A stretch of 64,000 bases of DNA from Streptococcus sanguinis (lineage in GTDB: Bacteria; Bacillota; Bacilli; Lactobacillales; Streptococcaceae). Numbering within the stretch: the first letter of the stretch is position 1; each line of letters opens with the position of its first letter. The notes below the pieces were generated by a model, which was given only the letters and a program-made list of their open reading frames with translations, had not been told where the DNA came from and did no database searches. Below, piece after piece: positions 19,086-28,658 of the stretch. The DNA is taken from contig NZ_LR134002.1 of NCBI RefSeq assembly GCF_900635155.1, forward strand, positions 1,054,001 through 1,118,000, given 5' to 3'. Position numbers and translations under genes: made by a program.

Positions 19086-19550
19086 ATGGTTCAGTTAGCA
19101 ACGATTTGTTATATCGATAATGGCCGGGAGTTTCTCATGCTGCACCGCAACAAAAAGCCCAATGATGTTCATGCTGGGAAGTGGATTGGTGTCGGTGGCA
19201 AGCTAGAGCGAGGAGAAACCCCGCAGGAATGCGCTGCACGCGAGATTCTAGAGGAAACAGGACTAAAGGCTAAACCTGTTCTCAAAGGCGTTATTACTTT
19301 TCCAGAGTTTACTCCCGACTTGGACTGGTACACCTATGTTTTTAAGGTGACTGAGTTCGAGGGTGAACTGATTGAATGCAACGAAGGGACTTTGGAATGG
19401 GTGCCCTATGACCAGATTTTATCTAAACCAACCTGGGAAGGCGATCATACTTTTGTTGAGTGGCTTTTAGAAGACAAGCCTTTCTTTTCTGCAAAGTTTG
19501 TTTATGACGGAGATAAGCTATTGGATACGCAGGTGGACTTTTACGAATAA
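19086..19550 (+). CDS. mutX: NUDIX hydrolase MutX (8-oxo-dGTP diphosphatase)
   Basis: MutX hydrolyses 8-oxo-dGTP so that it is not incorporated into DNA. The Nudix box GGKLERGETPQECAAREILEETGL is complete at about 37-60. The start ATG 19086 follows AGGAGGT (19076-19082) and gives 154 aa, as in S. pneumoniae MutX. The ribosome binding site overlaps the ung stop codon, so the two are co-translated. Confidence 0.93.
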   Translation: MVQLATICYIDNGREFLMLHRNKKPNDVHAGKWIGVGGKLERGETPQECAAREILEETGLKAKPVLKGVITFPEFTPDLDWYTYVFKVTEFEGELIECNEGTLEWVPYDQILSKPTWEGDHTFVEWLLEDKPFFSAKFVYDGDKLLDTQVDFYE

Positions 19551-19559
19551 GGAGATAAG

Positions 19560-20831
19560 ATGATGCTATTAATCAAAAACGGACGAGTTATGGATCCTAA
19601 GACTGGTTTTGACCAAATTTCCGACCTCTTGGTTGAGGGGAAGAAAATTGTCAAAATTGGACAAGATTTGCAGGCAGAAGGAGCAAAAGTTATTGATGCC
19701 AGTGGTTTGGTGGTGGCTCCAGGTTTGGTGGATATACACGTTCATTTTCGGGAGCCAGGCCAGACTCATAAGGAAGACATTCATACAGGGGCTTTGGCAG
19801 CAGCAGCAGGGGGCTTTACGACAGTTGTTATGATGGCCAATACCAATCCGACCATTTCTACAGTTGAAACTCTGAAAGAAGTGCTAGAGTCGGCTAGTCG
19901 TGAAAATATCCATATCAAGTCGGTTGCAACAATTACAGAGAATTTTGATGGGCAGCATCTGACAGACTTCCAAGGTCTTTTGGCAGCTGGTGCAGTAGGT
20001 TTTTCTGATGATGGTATTCCGCTGACCAACGCTGGCATTGTCCGCAAGGCGCTCGTGGAAGCACGTAAAAATGACACCTTTATCAGCTTGCATGAGGAAG
20101 ATCCTAATCTCAACGGCATACTTGGTTTCAACGAACATATCGCCAAAGAGCATTTTCATATCTGCGGTGCGACAGGTGTGGCAGAATACAGCATGATTGC
20201 CCGCGATGTCATGATTGCTTATGATGCAAAGGCTCATGTGCATATCCAGCATTTGTCCAAGGCTGAGAGTGTAAAGGTGGTGGAATTCGCTCAGAAGCTA
20301 GGCGCTCAAGTCACTGCTGAAGCAGCACCTCAGCACTTCTCTAAGACAGAAGCTTTGCTATTGACCAAAGGCAGCAATGCTAAGATGAATCCGCCTCTTC
20401 GCTTAGAATCGGACCGTCTGGCGGTTATCAATGGGCTCAAATCTGGTGTCATTTCTGTCATTGCGACGGACCATGCTCCCCATCATGCTGACGAGAAAAA
20501 TGTTGAAGACATCACTAAAGCGCCTTCTGGTATGACTGGTCTTGAGACCTCGCTCTCACTGGGGCTGACCTATCTGGTAGAGGCTGGTCATCTGAGTTTG
20601 ATGGAACTTTTGGAGAAAATGACTCTTAATCCGGCTCAGTTGTATGGTTTCGATGCTGGCTTCATTGCTCAGGATGGTCCTGCCGATTTGACAATATTTG
20701 ACCCAGAAGAGAATAGACTTGTGACTGATCACTTTGCCTCCAAGGCTGCCAATTCACCTTTCGTTGGTGAAAATCTTAAAGGCCAAGTGAAGTTTACTAT
20801 TTGTGATGGGGAAATTGTCTTTGAAGGATAA
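19560..20831 (+). CDS. pyrC: Dihydroorotase PyrC
   Basis: PyrC cyclises carbamoyl-aspartate to dihydroorotate. Type I dihydroorotase signatures are present: [11 protein letters not shown] with metal-binding HxH at about 59-61, and IATDHAPH near 305. The 423-aa reading uses ATG 19560; the adjacent ATG 19563 (MLLIKNG) is equally possible and has better spacing from AAGGAG (19549-19554). The gene lies nine bases after mutX and has no PyrR loop, unlike pyrK and pyrF. Confidence 0.95.
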   Translation: MMLLIKNGRVMDPKTGFDQISDLLVEGKKIVKIGQDLQAEGAKVIDASGLVVAPGLVDIHVHFREPGQTHKEDIHTGALAAAAGGFTTVVMMANTNPTISTVETLKEVLESASRENIHIKSVATITENFDGQHLTDFQGLLAAGAVGFSDDGIPLTNAGIVRKALVEARKNDTFISLHEEDPNLNGILGFNEHIAKEHFHICGATGVAEYSMIARDVMIAYDAKAHVHIQHLSKAESVKVVEFAQKLGAQVTAEAAPQHFSKTEALLLTKGSNAKMNPPLRLESDRLAVINGLKSGVISVIATDHAPHHADEKNVEDITKAPSGMTGLETSLSLGLTYLVEAGHLSLMELLEKMTLNPAQLYGFDAGFIAQDGPADLTIFDPEENRLVTDHFASKAANSPFVGENLKGQVKFTICDGEIVFEG

Positions 20832-20839
20832 TATAGTTC

Positions 20840-20867
20840 AGACTCTGATGAATTTCAGAGTCTTTTT
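20840..20867 (+). terminator. Terminator after pyrC
   Basis: AGACTCTGA (20840-20848) pairs with TCAGAGTCT (20855-20863), followed by a T-run. Confidence 0.85.
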
Positions 20868-20993
20868 AACACAGAAAACTTTCCAGAAAATTTCTGAAAA
20901 ACCGAATGTTTGTTGAAATATTAAGGATATAGTTCCTTTTTAAACCAAAAAGAGGTATAATATAACAAAATACTAAAGAGGAGTGTTCGTTAT

Positions 20994-23141
20994 ATGAAGA
21001 AGAAATTTTTCATCTTACCTGTTCTATCAACAGTGCTTTTGGCACCTGCTTTTTTGTCGCATCAAGTCTCTGCAGAAGAGGCAGCTGCTAGTCCAGAGCC
21101 AGCGGCGGCCGAGTTGACCAATCAGCCAGCTGCTGAGACAGCTTCTGCAGCGCAACCAACTGCTCCAGCAGCTTCAGCAGAAGAAAAGCCAGCAGATAGT
21201 CAGAATACAGCTGGTCCAGCTGCGACAGAAGCCGCTGCAGCACCAGCCCAGTCTGAAAATCTGCCAGAGGCTACGATTCTCCATACTAACGATGTGCATG
21301 GCCGCATCGTAGAGGAAAAAGGCGTTATCGGTGATGCTAAGTTGGCTACTGTTATTAAGGAAGAGCGCGCTAAAAATCCTAAAGTGCTTGTTGTGGATGC
21401 GGGTGATGCCTTCCAAGGGCTGCCAATTTCCAATAGTTCCAAAGGGGAAGAACGTGCGAAAATCCTCAATGAAATTGGCTACGATGCTATGGCAGTCGGT
21501 AACCATGAGTTTGACTTTGGTCTAGATGAGGCGAAAAAATACAAGGAAATTCTTAAATTCCCACTTCTCAGCTCCAATACCTACGCCAATAATGCTCGAG
21601 TTTTCCAAGCTTCTACCATTGTTGACAAGGACCCAGCGGTTGAGGGAGATGAGTTTGTAGTAATCGGTGTGACAACACCAGAAACTGCTACAAAAACTCA
21701 CCCTAAAAACGTCCAAGGTGTGACCTTCACTGATCCAATCACAGAAGTTAATCGCGTCATTGACGAAATCGAAGCACGCGCAGCGGCAGAAGGAAAGAAC
21801 TACAAAAACTATGTTGTTCTAGCTCACTTGGGCGTTGACACGACAACTCCGACTGAGTGGCGCGGTTCAACTTTGGCTGAAGCCCTTTCTAAAAATCCTA
21901 AGCTCAAAGGTAAGCGTGTAACCGTTATTGACGGCCACTCCCACACAGTAGAGTCTACGACTTATGGTGACAATGTAACTTACAACCAGACCGGTAGCTA
22001 CCTACACAATATCGGAAAAGTGACTTTCAAGGCCAATCAACTGCTAGGTAATCCTCAGCAAATCCCTGCTGAAACAGCTAAAAAAGTCGCTCCAGACCCA
22101 GTTGTTGCAGACATGGTCAGCAAGATTAAAGCTAAGTACGACTCAGATAATGCCAAGGTTATCGTTGCAAACAGCCCAGTAGAGCTTAATGGCGACCGTG
22201 AAAATGTCCGCGTTCGGGAAACCAATCTGGGTAATGTCGTAGCCGATGCTCTCTACGATTATGGTCAAACTGGCTTTGCCAACAAAACAGACCTGGCAGT
22301 TACTAACGGAGGCGGCCTGCGCGAAACTATTGCCAAAGACAAACCAATCACCAAGGGAAATGTTATCGCCGTATTGCCTTTTGGAAATACTATTTCTCAA
22401 ATCAAGGTAACTGGTCAAAATATCGCAGATATGTTTGCCAAATCTCTAGGCTCTATTCTTCAGGAAAAAGATGGCAAGCCTGTGCTGGATGAGAACGGAC
22501 AACCCCTGCTAGAACCAAGCGGTGGTTACCTGCAAATCTCTGGTGCTAAAGTCTACTACGACACGACTCTGCCGGCCAATCAGCGTGTCCTCCACATTGA
22601 GATTAAGAACAAAGAAACGGGTGTTTATGAGCCTCTTGATCCAAATAAGACCTACTATCTGACGACTAATGATTTCTTGGCTGCTGGTGGTGATGGTTAT
22701 ACCATGCTGGGTGGCCCTCGTGAGGAAGGACCATCTATGGATGTGGCTTTCGCAGACTATCTTGCAAAAGCTGATTTGACAGCCTATGCGGTTATCAATC
22801 CAAACTCACGTGCTATCTCTATTTCATCCACTAAGGATACAGATGGTGATGGCTACACAGATATTGAAGAAATCAAGCAAGGAACGGATCCAGCTAATGC
22901 GGCTTCCTACCCAGCTGGTGCCAAAGCAGCTGATCCTGCAAAACAGGCAGCTCCACTGGTTAATACTCCAAAACAAACCAAGCAAGTAGCAGTTCATGTT
23001 GCCAAGACCTTCACAAAGGATCCTGCAGCTAAAGTGCTGCCTCAGACAGGCAGCGAATCAACAGTTGCTTTGAGTCTAGTTGGTATGGTTTTAGGATTCT
23101 TTGGATTGGCAGGAATCAAGAAAAGTCATAAAGAAGACTAG
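20994..23141 (+). CDS. nt5e: Cell-wall-anchored 5'-nucleotidase (Nt5e-like)
   Basis: This secreted enzyme dephosphorylates nucleotides; S. sanguinis Nt5e makes adenosine from ATP/AMP and dampens host defence. The 715-aa protein has a signal peptide (1-27, ending HQVSAEE) and an Ala/Pro/Glu-rich spacer to about 85. The metallophosphatase domain has ILHTNDVHG, VDAGDAFQG, VGNHEFDFG and VIDGHSHT. A 5'-nucleotidase C-terminal domain carries TNGGGLRET and FLAAGGDGYTM. A calcium-loop segment DTDGDGYTDIEE (about 617) precedes the sortase signal LPQTG with a hydrophobic stretch and KKSHKED tail. The -10 box TATAAT is at 20956-20961, and the ribosome binding site is AAAGAGGAG. Confidence 0.92.
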   Translation: MKKKFFILPVLSTVLLAPAFLSHQVSAEEAAASPEPAAAELTNQPAAETASAAQPTAPAASAEEKPADSQNTAGPAATEAAAAPAQSENLPEATILHTNDVHGRIVEEKGVIGDAKLATVIKEERAKNPKVLVVDAGDAFQGLPISNSSKGEERAKILNEIGYDAMAVGNHEFDFGLDEAKKYKEILKFPLLSSNTYANNARVFQASTIVDKDPAVEGDEFVVIGVTTPETATKTHPKNVQGVTFTDPITEVNRVIDEIEARAAAEGKNYKNYVVLAHLGVDTTTPTEWRGSTLAEALSKNPKLKGKRVTVIDGHSHTVESTTYGDNVTYNQTGSYLHNIGKVTFKANQLLGNPQQIPAETAKKVAPDPVVADMVSKIKAKYDSDNAKVIVANSPVELNGDRENVRVRETNLGNVVADALYDYGQTGFANKTDLAVTNGGGLRETIAKDKPITKGNVIAVLPFGNTISQIKVTGQNIADMFAKSLGSILQEKDGKPVLDENGQPLLEPSGGYLQISGAKVYYDTTLPANQRVLHIEIKNKETGVYEPLDPNKTYYLTTNDFLAAGGDGYTMLGGPREEGPSMDVAFADYLAKADLTAYAVINPNSRAISISSTKDTDGDGYTDIEEIKQGTDPANAASYPAGAKAADPAKQAAPLVNTPKQTKQVAVHVAKTFTKDPAAKVLPQTGSESTVALSLVGMVLGFFGLAGIKKSHKED

Positions 23142-23152
23142 TTAGAAGACAC

Positions 23153-23187
23153 AATAAAACGGAAGTTGTTCACTTCCGTTTTATTTC
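23153..23187. terminator. Bidirectional terminator between nt5e and plsY
   Basis: AATAAAACGGAAGT (23153-23166) pairs with ACTTCCGTTTTATT (23172-23185). The plsY stop codon lies inside the hairpin. Confidence 0.88.
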
Positions 23188-23831
23188 TTAGCCTCAGGCT
23201 TTTGATGGGTGATATTCAAGCCCCAAGGGATTAAGTTTTCTTTTTTCTGTTTGATACGTTGGATATTGTCCTTGTGCCGAAGGATAATAATCAAAGCCAG
23301 CGCAATGATAATCAAAGTGAAGAAGAGGTCATAGCTGGGCAGGATAAAGCCAACTAGAGGAAAGAGCAGCGCCGACAGGATAGCGATGACTGCTGAGAGC
23401 ACACTTGCCAGAGAAATCATACTTCCTAGATAAAGGATGCTGGCAAAGATGACAATCAGATAGACAAAGAATGCTGGTGAGAAGCCCAGAACAACCCCTG
23501 CACTGGTTGCCACTGCCTTGCCGCCCTTAAAGCCAGCAAAGATAGGGAAAGTATGGCCTATCACAGCCAAGAGGCCAAAGACAAGCGGCGAAACTCCCTC
23601 AATATGCAAAAAGAAAGGCAGCAGGGTCGCTGCAGTTCCTTTGAGAAAGTCAATAGCAAAAGTAGCCGTCCCCGCTGTCTTTCCTAAAATACGGAAAGTA
23701 TTGGTCGTTCCGGTATTGCCGCTGCCGTATTCTCTCAGGTTCTTTTTAAAGAAAATTTGCCCAATCCAAAGTCCAGTCGGAATAGAGCCCAGTAAGTATG
23801 CTAGTATTAATCCAATTATCGTGTTCATCAT
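23181..23831 (-). CDS. plsY: Glycerol-3-phosphate acyltransferase PlsY
   Basis: PlsY transfers the acyl group from acyl-phosphate to glycerol-3-phosphate, the first step of phospholipid synthesis. The 216-aa integral membrane protein has about five hydrophobic segments and the conserved loops [28 protein letters not shown] and [20 protein letters not shown]. Starts at 23831 or 23828 are equivalent. The C-terminal tail is basic. It is divergent from parE, as in other streptococci. Confidence 0.94.
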   Translation of the reverse strand: MMNTIIGLILAYLLGSIPTGLWIGQIFFKKNLREYGSGNTGTTNTFRILGKTAGTATFAIDFLKGTAATLLPFFLHIEGVSPLVFGLLAVIGHTFPIFAGFKGGKAVATSAGVVLGFSPAFFVYLIVIFASILYLGSMISLASVLSAVIAILSALLFPLVGFILPSYDLFFTLIIIALALIIILRHKDNIQRIKQKKENLIPWGLNITHQKPEAKK

Positions 23832-24021
23832 GATTTTATTATACCATTATTTCGCTTTCTTACAATAGAAAAGGATAGAATTTATAGCAGGAAATGTCTA
23901 CTCGGATATTGGATTGTTCTTCGTGTAAAATCAGTCCTCATCAGCATTTTTTTCAAAAAAATCTTTGCAATATTTGCCAAAAACTTGTAAGATAGAAAAG
24001 ATGAATCATTAGGAGGTTCTT

Positions 24022-25971
24022 GTGGCAAAAAAGGAAATCAATATTAACAATTATAATGACGATGCCATTCAGGTATTAGAAGGGTTGGATGCAGTCCGCA
24101 AACGTCCGGGGATGTATATCGGATCGACCGACGGAGCCGGACTTCACCATCTGGTCTGGGAGATTGTGGACAATGCTGTCGATGAAGCCCTGTCAGGTTT
24201 CGGCGACCGGATCGATGTGACGATTAACAAGGACGGCAGTCTGACTGTCGCAGACCACGGACGCGGGATGCCAGTCGGCAAGCACGCTATGGGCATTCCT
24301 ACGGTTGAGGTCATCTTCACCGTTCTCCACGCCGGTGGTAAGTTCGGCCAAGGTGGCTATAAGACCTCAGGCGGTCTCCACGGTGTAGGGTCCTCTGTTG
24401 TCAATGCCCTGTCTAGCTGGCTGGAAGTGGAAATCACGCGGGATGGGACTGTTTACAAGCAGCGCTTTGAAAATGGCGGAAAACCAGTCACTACGCTCAA
24501 GAAAATCGGCACTGCACCTAAGTCCAAGTCTGGGACCAAAGTGACCTTCATGCCGGACGATACGATTTTTTCAACGACAGACTTCAAGTACAACACTATT
24601 GCGGAGCGGCTGAAGGAATCCGCCTTCTTACTCAAGAATGTCCGTCTGTCGCTGACTGATGCGCGGACTGGCGAAGAAGTAGAGTTCCACTATGAGAATG
24701 GCGTTGAAGACTTTGTCAGCTATCTCAATGAAGACAAGGAAACCCTGACTCCTGTTCTCTATTTCGAGGGCGAGGAGAGCGGCTTCCAAGTTCAGGTGGC
24801 TCTCCAGTATAACGACGGCTACGCCGATAATATCCTGTCCTTTGTCAATAACGTTCGCACCAAGGACGGCGGTACCCATGAGACGGGTCTCAAGACCGCA
24901 ATTACCAAGGCCATGAACGACTATGCCAGAAAGACGGGCCTGCTCAAGGAAAAGGACAAGAATCTGGAAGGTTCGGACTACCGCGAAGGTCTGGCTGCTG
25001 TCCTGTCCATCCTAGTCCCTGAGGCGCACCTGCAGTTTGAAGGCCAGACCAAGGACAAGCTGGGCAGCCCTTTGGCTCGTCCTGCCGTGGACTCCATCGT
25101 CTCTGACAAGCTGACTTTCTTCCTCTTGGAAAATGGCGAACTGGCATCCAATCTCATCCGCAAGGCTATCAAGGCCAGAGATGCCAGAGAAGCGGCCCGC
25201 AAGGCGCGTGATGAAAGCCGTAATGGGAAGAAGAATAAAAAAGACAAGGGCTTGCTCTCTGGTAAGCTGACTCCAGCCCAGTCCAAGAATCCGACCAAGA
25301 ACGAACTCTATCTGGTCGAGGGAGACTCTGCCGGTGGCTCCGCCAAGCAAGGCCGTGACCGTAAGTTCCAAGCTATTCTGCCTCTACGCGGTAAGGTCAT
25401 CAATACTGCCAAGGCTAAGATGGCTGACATTCTCAAGAATGAAGAAATCAACACCATGATCTACACGATTGGAGCGGGTGTTGGTACAGACTTTACCCTT
25501 GAGGATGCCAACTATGACAAGATCATCATCATGACTGATGCGGACACCGACGGTGCCCATATCCAGACCTTGCTGCTGACCTTTTTCTATCGCTATATGC
25601 GCCCGCTAGTTGAGGCTGGTCGCGTCTATATCGCCCTGCCGCCTCTCTACAAGATGTCCAAGGGCAAGGGCAAGAGCGAAGTCGTCGAGTATGCCTGGAC
25701 CGATGGCGAGTTGGACGACCTGCGCCGCAAGTTTGGCAAGGGGGCTATGCTTCAGCGCTACAAGGGGCTCGGTGAAATGAACGCCGACCAGCTCTGGGAG
25801 ACGACCATGAATCCCGAAACCCGCACCCTCATCCGTGTCACCATCGAAGACCTGGCCCGCGCCGAACGCCGCGTCAATGTCCTCATGGGTGACAAGGTCG
25901 AACCACGCCGCAAGTGGATTGAGGATAATGTCAAGTTTACGCTTGAGGAGAGTGGGGAGATGGTGTTTTGA
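24022..25971 (+). CDS. parE: DNA topoisomerase IV subunit B ParE
   Basis: ParE is the ATPase subunit of topoisomerase IV, which decatenates daughter chromosomes. The GHKL ATPase motifs are EIVDNAVDEALSG, DHGRGMPVG and GGLHGVGSSVVNAL. The TOPRIM motifs are VEGDSAGGSAKQGRDR and DADTDGAHI. Length is 649 aa. The start is GTG 24022 after AGGAGG (24011-24016). The gene is GC-rich relative to its neighbours: positions 25681-25740 are 37/60 G+C, while 26101-26160 just downstream are 11/60. parC is about 4 kb away instead of adjacent. Confidence 0.96.
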   Translation: MAKKEININNYNDDAIQVLEGLDAVRKRPGMYIGSTDGAGLHHLVWEIVDNAVDEALSGFGDRIDVTINKDGSLTVADHGRGMPVGKHAMGIPTVEVIFTVLHAGGKFGQGGYKTSGGLHGVGSSVVNALSSWLEVEITRDGTVYKQRFENGGKPVTTLKKIGTAPKSKSGTKVTFMPDDTIFSTTDFKYNTIAERLKESAFLLKNVRLSLTDARTGEEVEFHYENGVEDFVSYLNEDKETLTPVLYFEGEESGFQVQVALQYNDGYADNILSFVNNVRTKDGGTHETGLKTAITKAMNDYARKTGLLKEKDKNLEGSDYREGLAAVLSILVPEAHLQFEGQTKDKLGSPLARPAVDSIVSDKLTFFLLENGELASNLIRKAIKARDAREAARKARDESRNGKKNKKDKGLLSGKLTPAQSKNPTKNELYLVEGDSAGGSAKQGRDRKFQAILPLRGKVINTAKAKMADILKNEEINTMIYTIGAGVGTDFTLEDANYDKIIIMTDADTDGAHIQTLLLTFFYRYMRPLVEAGRVYIALPPLYKMSKGKGKSEVVEYAWTDGELDDLRRKFGKGAMLQRYKGLGEMNADQLWETTMNPETRTLIRVTIEDLARAERRVNVLMGDKVEPRRKWIEDNVKFTLEESGEMVF

Positions 25972-27023
25972 GAAGGATGATAGAGAACATTGAGCGTTGG
26001 AAGGTTAATCTCTCCGATTGGATGGATATATCTATAGATAAGATCTATAGATATACGGAACCTAATTATAGTTATAAAGATTCTAAACGAAAAATAGAGA
26101 ATTTAGAAGTTTTAAAAATACTTGATAATCAAGATGATATTAATTTAAGACAGAAAAATGATGCAATTAAGTATCTCTTTAGTATGATACCGACAACTTT
26201 TATACTGTATATATTTTTATTTGTTATCTTTCCAAAACTTAAGTTATCTGATAAGGATTTCATATTTTTGAGTGTTTTTGTTGGTTTTATAATTATTCTA
26301 TTTCTGATAGTAGTATTTGGGGTTATCAGATCCATAATTCCTGAACTTGTTATATTTATAGAATGGCTCATTTCTAGGTTTCCTAAACAGTATAGAGCAA
26401 AGATTAAATGGCTCAGAAAATTACCGTCACTATTGCCGTTGACTATATGGCCACTATTTTTTTCTGATATTCTAAAAAACACATCGAAGCAATATGGTCT
26501 TGGAGAGAATTTAGTTCTTACGATAACACTCGTTTCGATATCATCGTTTATTTTATGGTTGTATTTAAGTGATTTGATTAAAAGCCAACCTGTTTTTCAA
26601 GTTGAAGCTTTAATTGTTAGCCCAGCTATGATTTTATCCGTTCTTGCAATTTCTACCCTCGTTTTCGATATTGATTGGAAAAATAAGTTACCGTGGACTC
26701 TATCAGTTGTTTTTTTCACAATATCAAGTACGTTTTTAGACTTATTAATTAGCAATAGACGTGAAAAAGAATACGCAATAGCTCAAGAAATTTTCCAAGA
26801 GCAACTGCTTTTAGAAAAACCAAGGTACAAAGAGTTGAAGAAGTGTTACTATCATGGTGGTGAGAAGTATAAAGAGAAGTTATTAAGTACGGAAAAATTT
26901 TTAAGGCTTATAAAAAAACGTGAAAAGTATTTAATTCGAAGGGATAAAAATAATAGATACATCTATAAATCAGGGTTTAACCCCCAAAATAACATATCCC
27001 CCACAAGGAATTCTCTTCCTTAG
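25968..27023 (+). CDS. AT-rich multi-pass membrane protein of unknown function
   Basis: The 351-aa protein starts at TTG 25968, overlapping the parE stop, with GGGGAG upstream (about 25954-25959). An ATG at 25977 is possible but has no spaced ribosome binding site. Hydrophobic segments lie near 69-88, 95-120, 148-165, 177-200 and 207-245 (IVSPAMILSVLAISTLVF). A Lys/Glu-rich cytoplasmic tail (about 265-340) follows. I recognise no family. Very low GC suggests recent acquisition. Membrane topology plus a charged tail in an accessory spot would suit a defence effector, but nothing specific shows this. Confidence 0.6.
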   Translation: MRRMIENIERWKVNLSDWMDISIDKIYRYTEPNYSYKDSKRKIENLEVLKILDNQDDINLRQKNDAIKYLFSMIPTTFILYIFLFVIFPKLKLSDKDFIFLSVFVGFIIILFLIVVFGVIRSIIPELVIFIEWLISRFPKQYRAKIKWLRKLPSLLPLTIWPLFFSDILKNTSKQYGLGENLVLTITLVSISSFILWLYLSDLIKSQPVFQVEALIVSPAMILSVLAISTLVFDIDWKNKLPWTLSVVFFTISSTFLDLLISNRREKEYAIAQEIFQEQLLLEKPRYKELKKCYYHGGEKYKEKLLSTEKFLRLIKKREKYLIRRDKNNRYIYKSGFNPQNNISPTRNSLP

Positions 27024-27270
27024 TCCTAGAGACCCTCACCAGATTTTCTGTCAAGCTCGCCAGAGCTTAAGTGAGGTCGTCAGATTTTCTGATAAGGCAT
27101 TTTTGGGCAAATTCTGTTTGGCAGAAAATCTGGCGAGTATTTTTCAAGTAAAAGACGAACGTTTGTTTTTCTGGAAAGCAGTTTTAAAGCAAAAAACCTT
27201 TTCAGAAAATCAGAAAAGGTAAAACGGGAATTAAAGTTAAAATAAATAAAAAATTTAGGAGATTATAGAA
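27024..27270. repeat. Intergenic region with nested inverted repeats built on CAGATTTTCTG
   Basis: CTCACCAGATTTTCTG (27035-27050) is an imperfect inverted match to CAGAAAATCTGGCGAG (27122-27137). A third copy, CAGATTTTCTGATAAGG, starts at 27081. Inside, AAGCTC-GCCA-GAGCTT forms a small hairpin near 27053-27068. The region can fold into a long structure. It separates the AT-rich insert gene from the next gene and may be the scar or end of an inserted element. Confidence 0.55.
27191..27220 (-). terminator. Minus-strand terminator without an obvious gene
   Basis: On the minus strand ACCTTTTC (27220-27213) pairs with GAAAAGGT (27203-27196) and is followed by six T (complement of 27191-27196). 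No minus-strand gene lies to its right, so it may end an antisense transcript or be a relic. Confidence 0.45.
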
Positions 27271-28017
27271 ATGAAAAAAATTTATGGAATTACTAGTGTA
27301 GATGTTCAGACTTTAGAAAACAACGAATTTTTCCAGCTCATGTCTGAGAGTCGGAGCGAGGTTGCGGCATTTATCAAGGAAAATAAGGTGGATGGCATTT
27401 ACACGACCAAGCTGGATGAGATGGACAAACTTCTGGAACAGCTGCAGGGCGGGCTTCATCAGACCAAGTCCAGCAAGCTGGTGGCTAGTTTGGATCAGGC
27501 TGACCGCGAGCGAGATGATGCCTTGGGTACGCTCCAATCTTTGGTTCGGGCCTTTGCACGGGTCAAGGATGCAGCGACCAAGGAAGCTTATGAGACCCTG
27601 TCTCAGCTCCTGAAAAACTACACCGGCCTAGCTGGCACTAGCTTGGAAAAAGAGACCGAGGGCATTAACCACCTAGTCCAAGAGCTGAAAAAGCCGGCCT
27701 ACCAGACAGCGCTAGTTAAGCTTCATCTGGAAGCCCATGTCGACAGTCTGGCTGCTGCTCAGAAGGCCTTTGAGAAGGTCTACAAGGAGCGACTGACTGA
27801 GCTCAAGGGCAAGACGCCGAGCCAGAATAAGAACGTCCGCCACAAGCTCCAAGAAATCTATGATTTTCTTGTTGATTTCACTGCAATCATTGCTTACGCT
27901 TATCCTGAAAGAACTCACGTGGTCAATCTTCGAGACCATCTCAACACTATCCGCAACCGCTACAAAAAACGCAAACCTGCTAAGAAGGCGAAGGAAGAAG
28001 CGTCGGAGAGTAACTAG
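27271..28017 (+). CDS. DUF6261-like helical protein
   Basis: The 248-aa protein is soluble, almost entirely alpha-helical and highly charged. It begins MKKIYGITSVDVQTLENNEF and ends in a basic tail RNRYKKRKPAKKAKEE (about 228-243). It resembles the DUF6261 group, of unknown function. Helical repeats around LVASLDQADRERDDALGTLQ and LEAHVDSLAAAQKAFEKVY suggest a bundle. The ribosome binding site is TTTAGGAGATT. It lies in the accessory stretch between parE and parC. Confidence 0.55.
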   Translation: MKKIYGITSVDVQTLENNEFFQLMSESRSEVAAFIKENKVDGIYTTKLDEMDKLLEQLQGGLHQTKSSKLVASLDQADRERDDALGTLQSLVRAFARVKDAATKEAYETLSQLLKNYTGLAGTSLEKETEGINHLVQELKKPAYQTALVKLHLEAHVDSLAAAQKAFEKVYKERLTELKGKTPSQNKNVRHKLQEIYDFLVDFTAIIAYAYPERTHVVNLRDHLNTIRNRYKKRKPAKKAKEEASESN

Positions 28018-28080
28018 AATATAACTAAATTTGAGTTGAAAAATTGTTAGTGGTCGCATCGGATTTGAAAGGAGTAGAAA

Positions 28081-28455
28081 ATGATAATCAGACCTGCAAG
28101 CACAAAAGATTTTCAAGCTATTTATGCTCTTTATCAAAATGAAAAATGGATTTCTTTTACAGAGGAAAAAGTGAAATCACTATTTTCAACAAATCTGTCC
28201 CATTACTTGGTAGTTGAAGAGAACCAGAAAATCCTTGGTTTTGCCCGCTACTTGACAGATGAAGTCATGACGACCTTTTTAGCTGAGATTATCATTGATA
28301 AAGCCTATCGCGGAAAAGGATTGGGACGGCGATTGATCACTGAAATTCATCAAAAACATCCTTTAACTCGCATTGAATTAATATCAGAAGCGGATGGATT
28401 TTATCAGACAGTAGGTTTTAAAGCTGTGGGAACAGGGCTTAGGAAATCTGAATGA
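28081..28455 (+). CDS. GNAT-family N-acetyltransferase
   Basis: The 124-aa protein has the GNAT acetyl-CoA site AEIIIDKAYRGKGLGRRLI (about 73-91), with the R/Q-x-x-G-x-G/A motif as RGKGLG. It has the usual C-terminal FYQTVGFKAVG. It is compact, resembling small tailoring or toxin-neutralising acetyltransferases; the substrate cannot be told. The ribosome binding site is AAAGGAGTAG. Confidence 0.85.
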   Translation: MIIRPASTKDFQAIYALYQNEKWISFTEEKVKSLFSTNLSHYLVVEENQKILGFARYLTDEVMTTFLAEIIIDKAYRGKGLGRRLITEIHQKHPLTRIELISEADGFYQTVGFKAVGTGLRKSE

Positions 28456-28456
28456 G

Positions 28457-28629
28457 AGGAGCCAACCCAATAAACTGGGTCTGACGGATTCGCTTGAATT
28501 AGCCAAGATGGAAGAAAAAATCAGTAAGCCCTCACAAAGGACATTCATAACCGCAACCTCTACATGAAGGGCGTAGACCATAGTTACTACTATGAAGGCT
28601 ATAGCCTATATAAAGCTGAGGAGTTGTGA
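28457..28629 (+). pseudogene. Remnant of a fic-family gene with internal deletion
   Basis: Two short stretches in different frames resemble the ends of streptococcal Fic AMP-transferases. NKLGLTDSLELAKMEEKISK (28469-28528) is the typical N-terminal region. DIHNRNLYMKGVDHSYYYEG, up to KAEEL and a stop at 28627-28629, is the typical C-terminal end. The catalytic HPFxxGNG core is missing, so most of the gene has been deleted. Identification rests on remembered family sequence. Confidence 0.55.
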
Positions 28630-28658
28630 GGTAAGAAAGTTTGCAGAGGAGGGTTTAG

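Noticed and set aside
25012..25371. Minus-strand frames inside parE
   Set aside because: They are long only because of the GC-rich codons on the other strand; no ribosome binding sites or family resemblance.
24022..25971. parE as a recently acquired foreign gene because of high GC
   Set aside because: It is a complete core gene in its usual place after plsY. The high GC may reflect codon choice or recombination with a related species, and sequence alone does not decide.
27024..27270. BOX or RUP element
   Set aside because: The repeat core does not match the pneumococcal BOX or RUP sequences I know.
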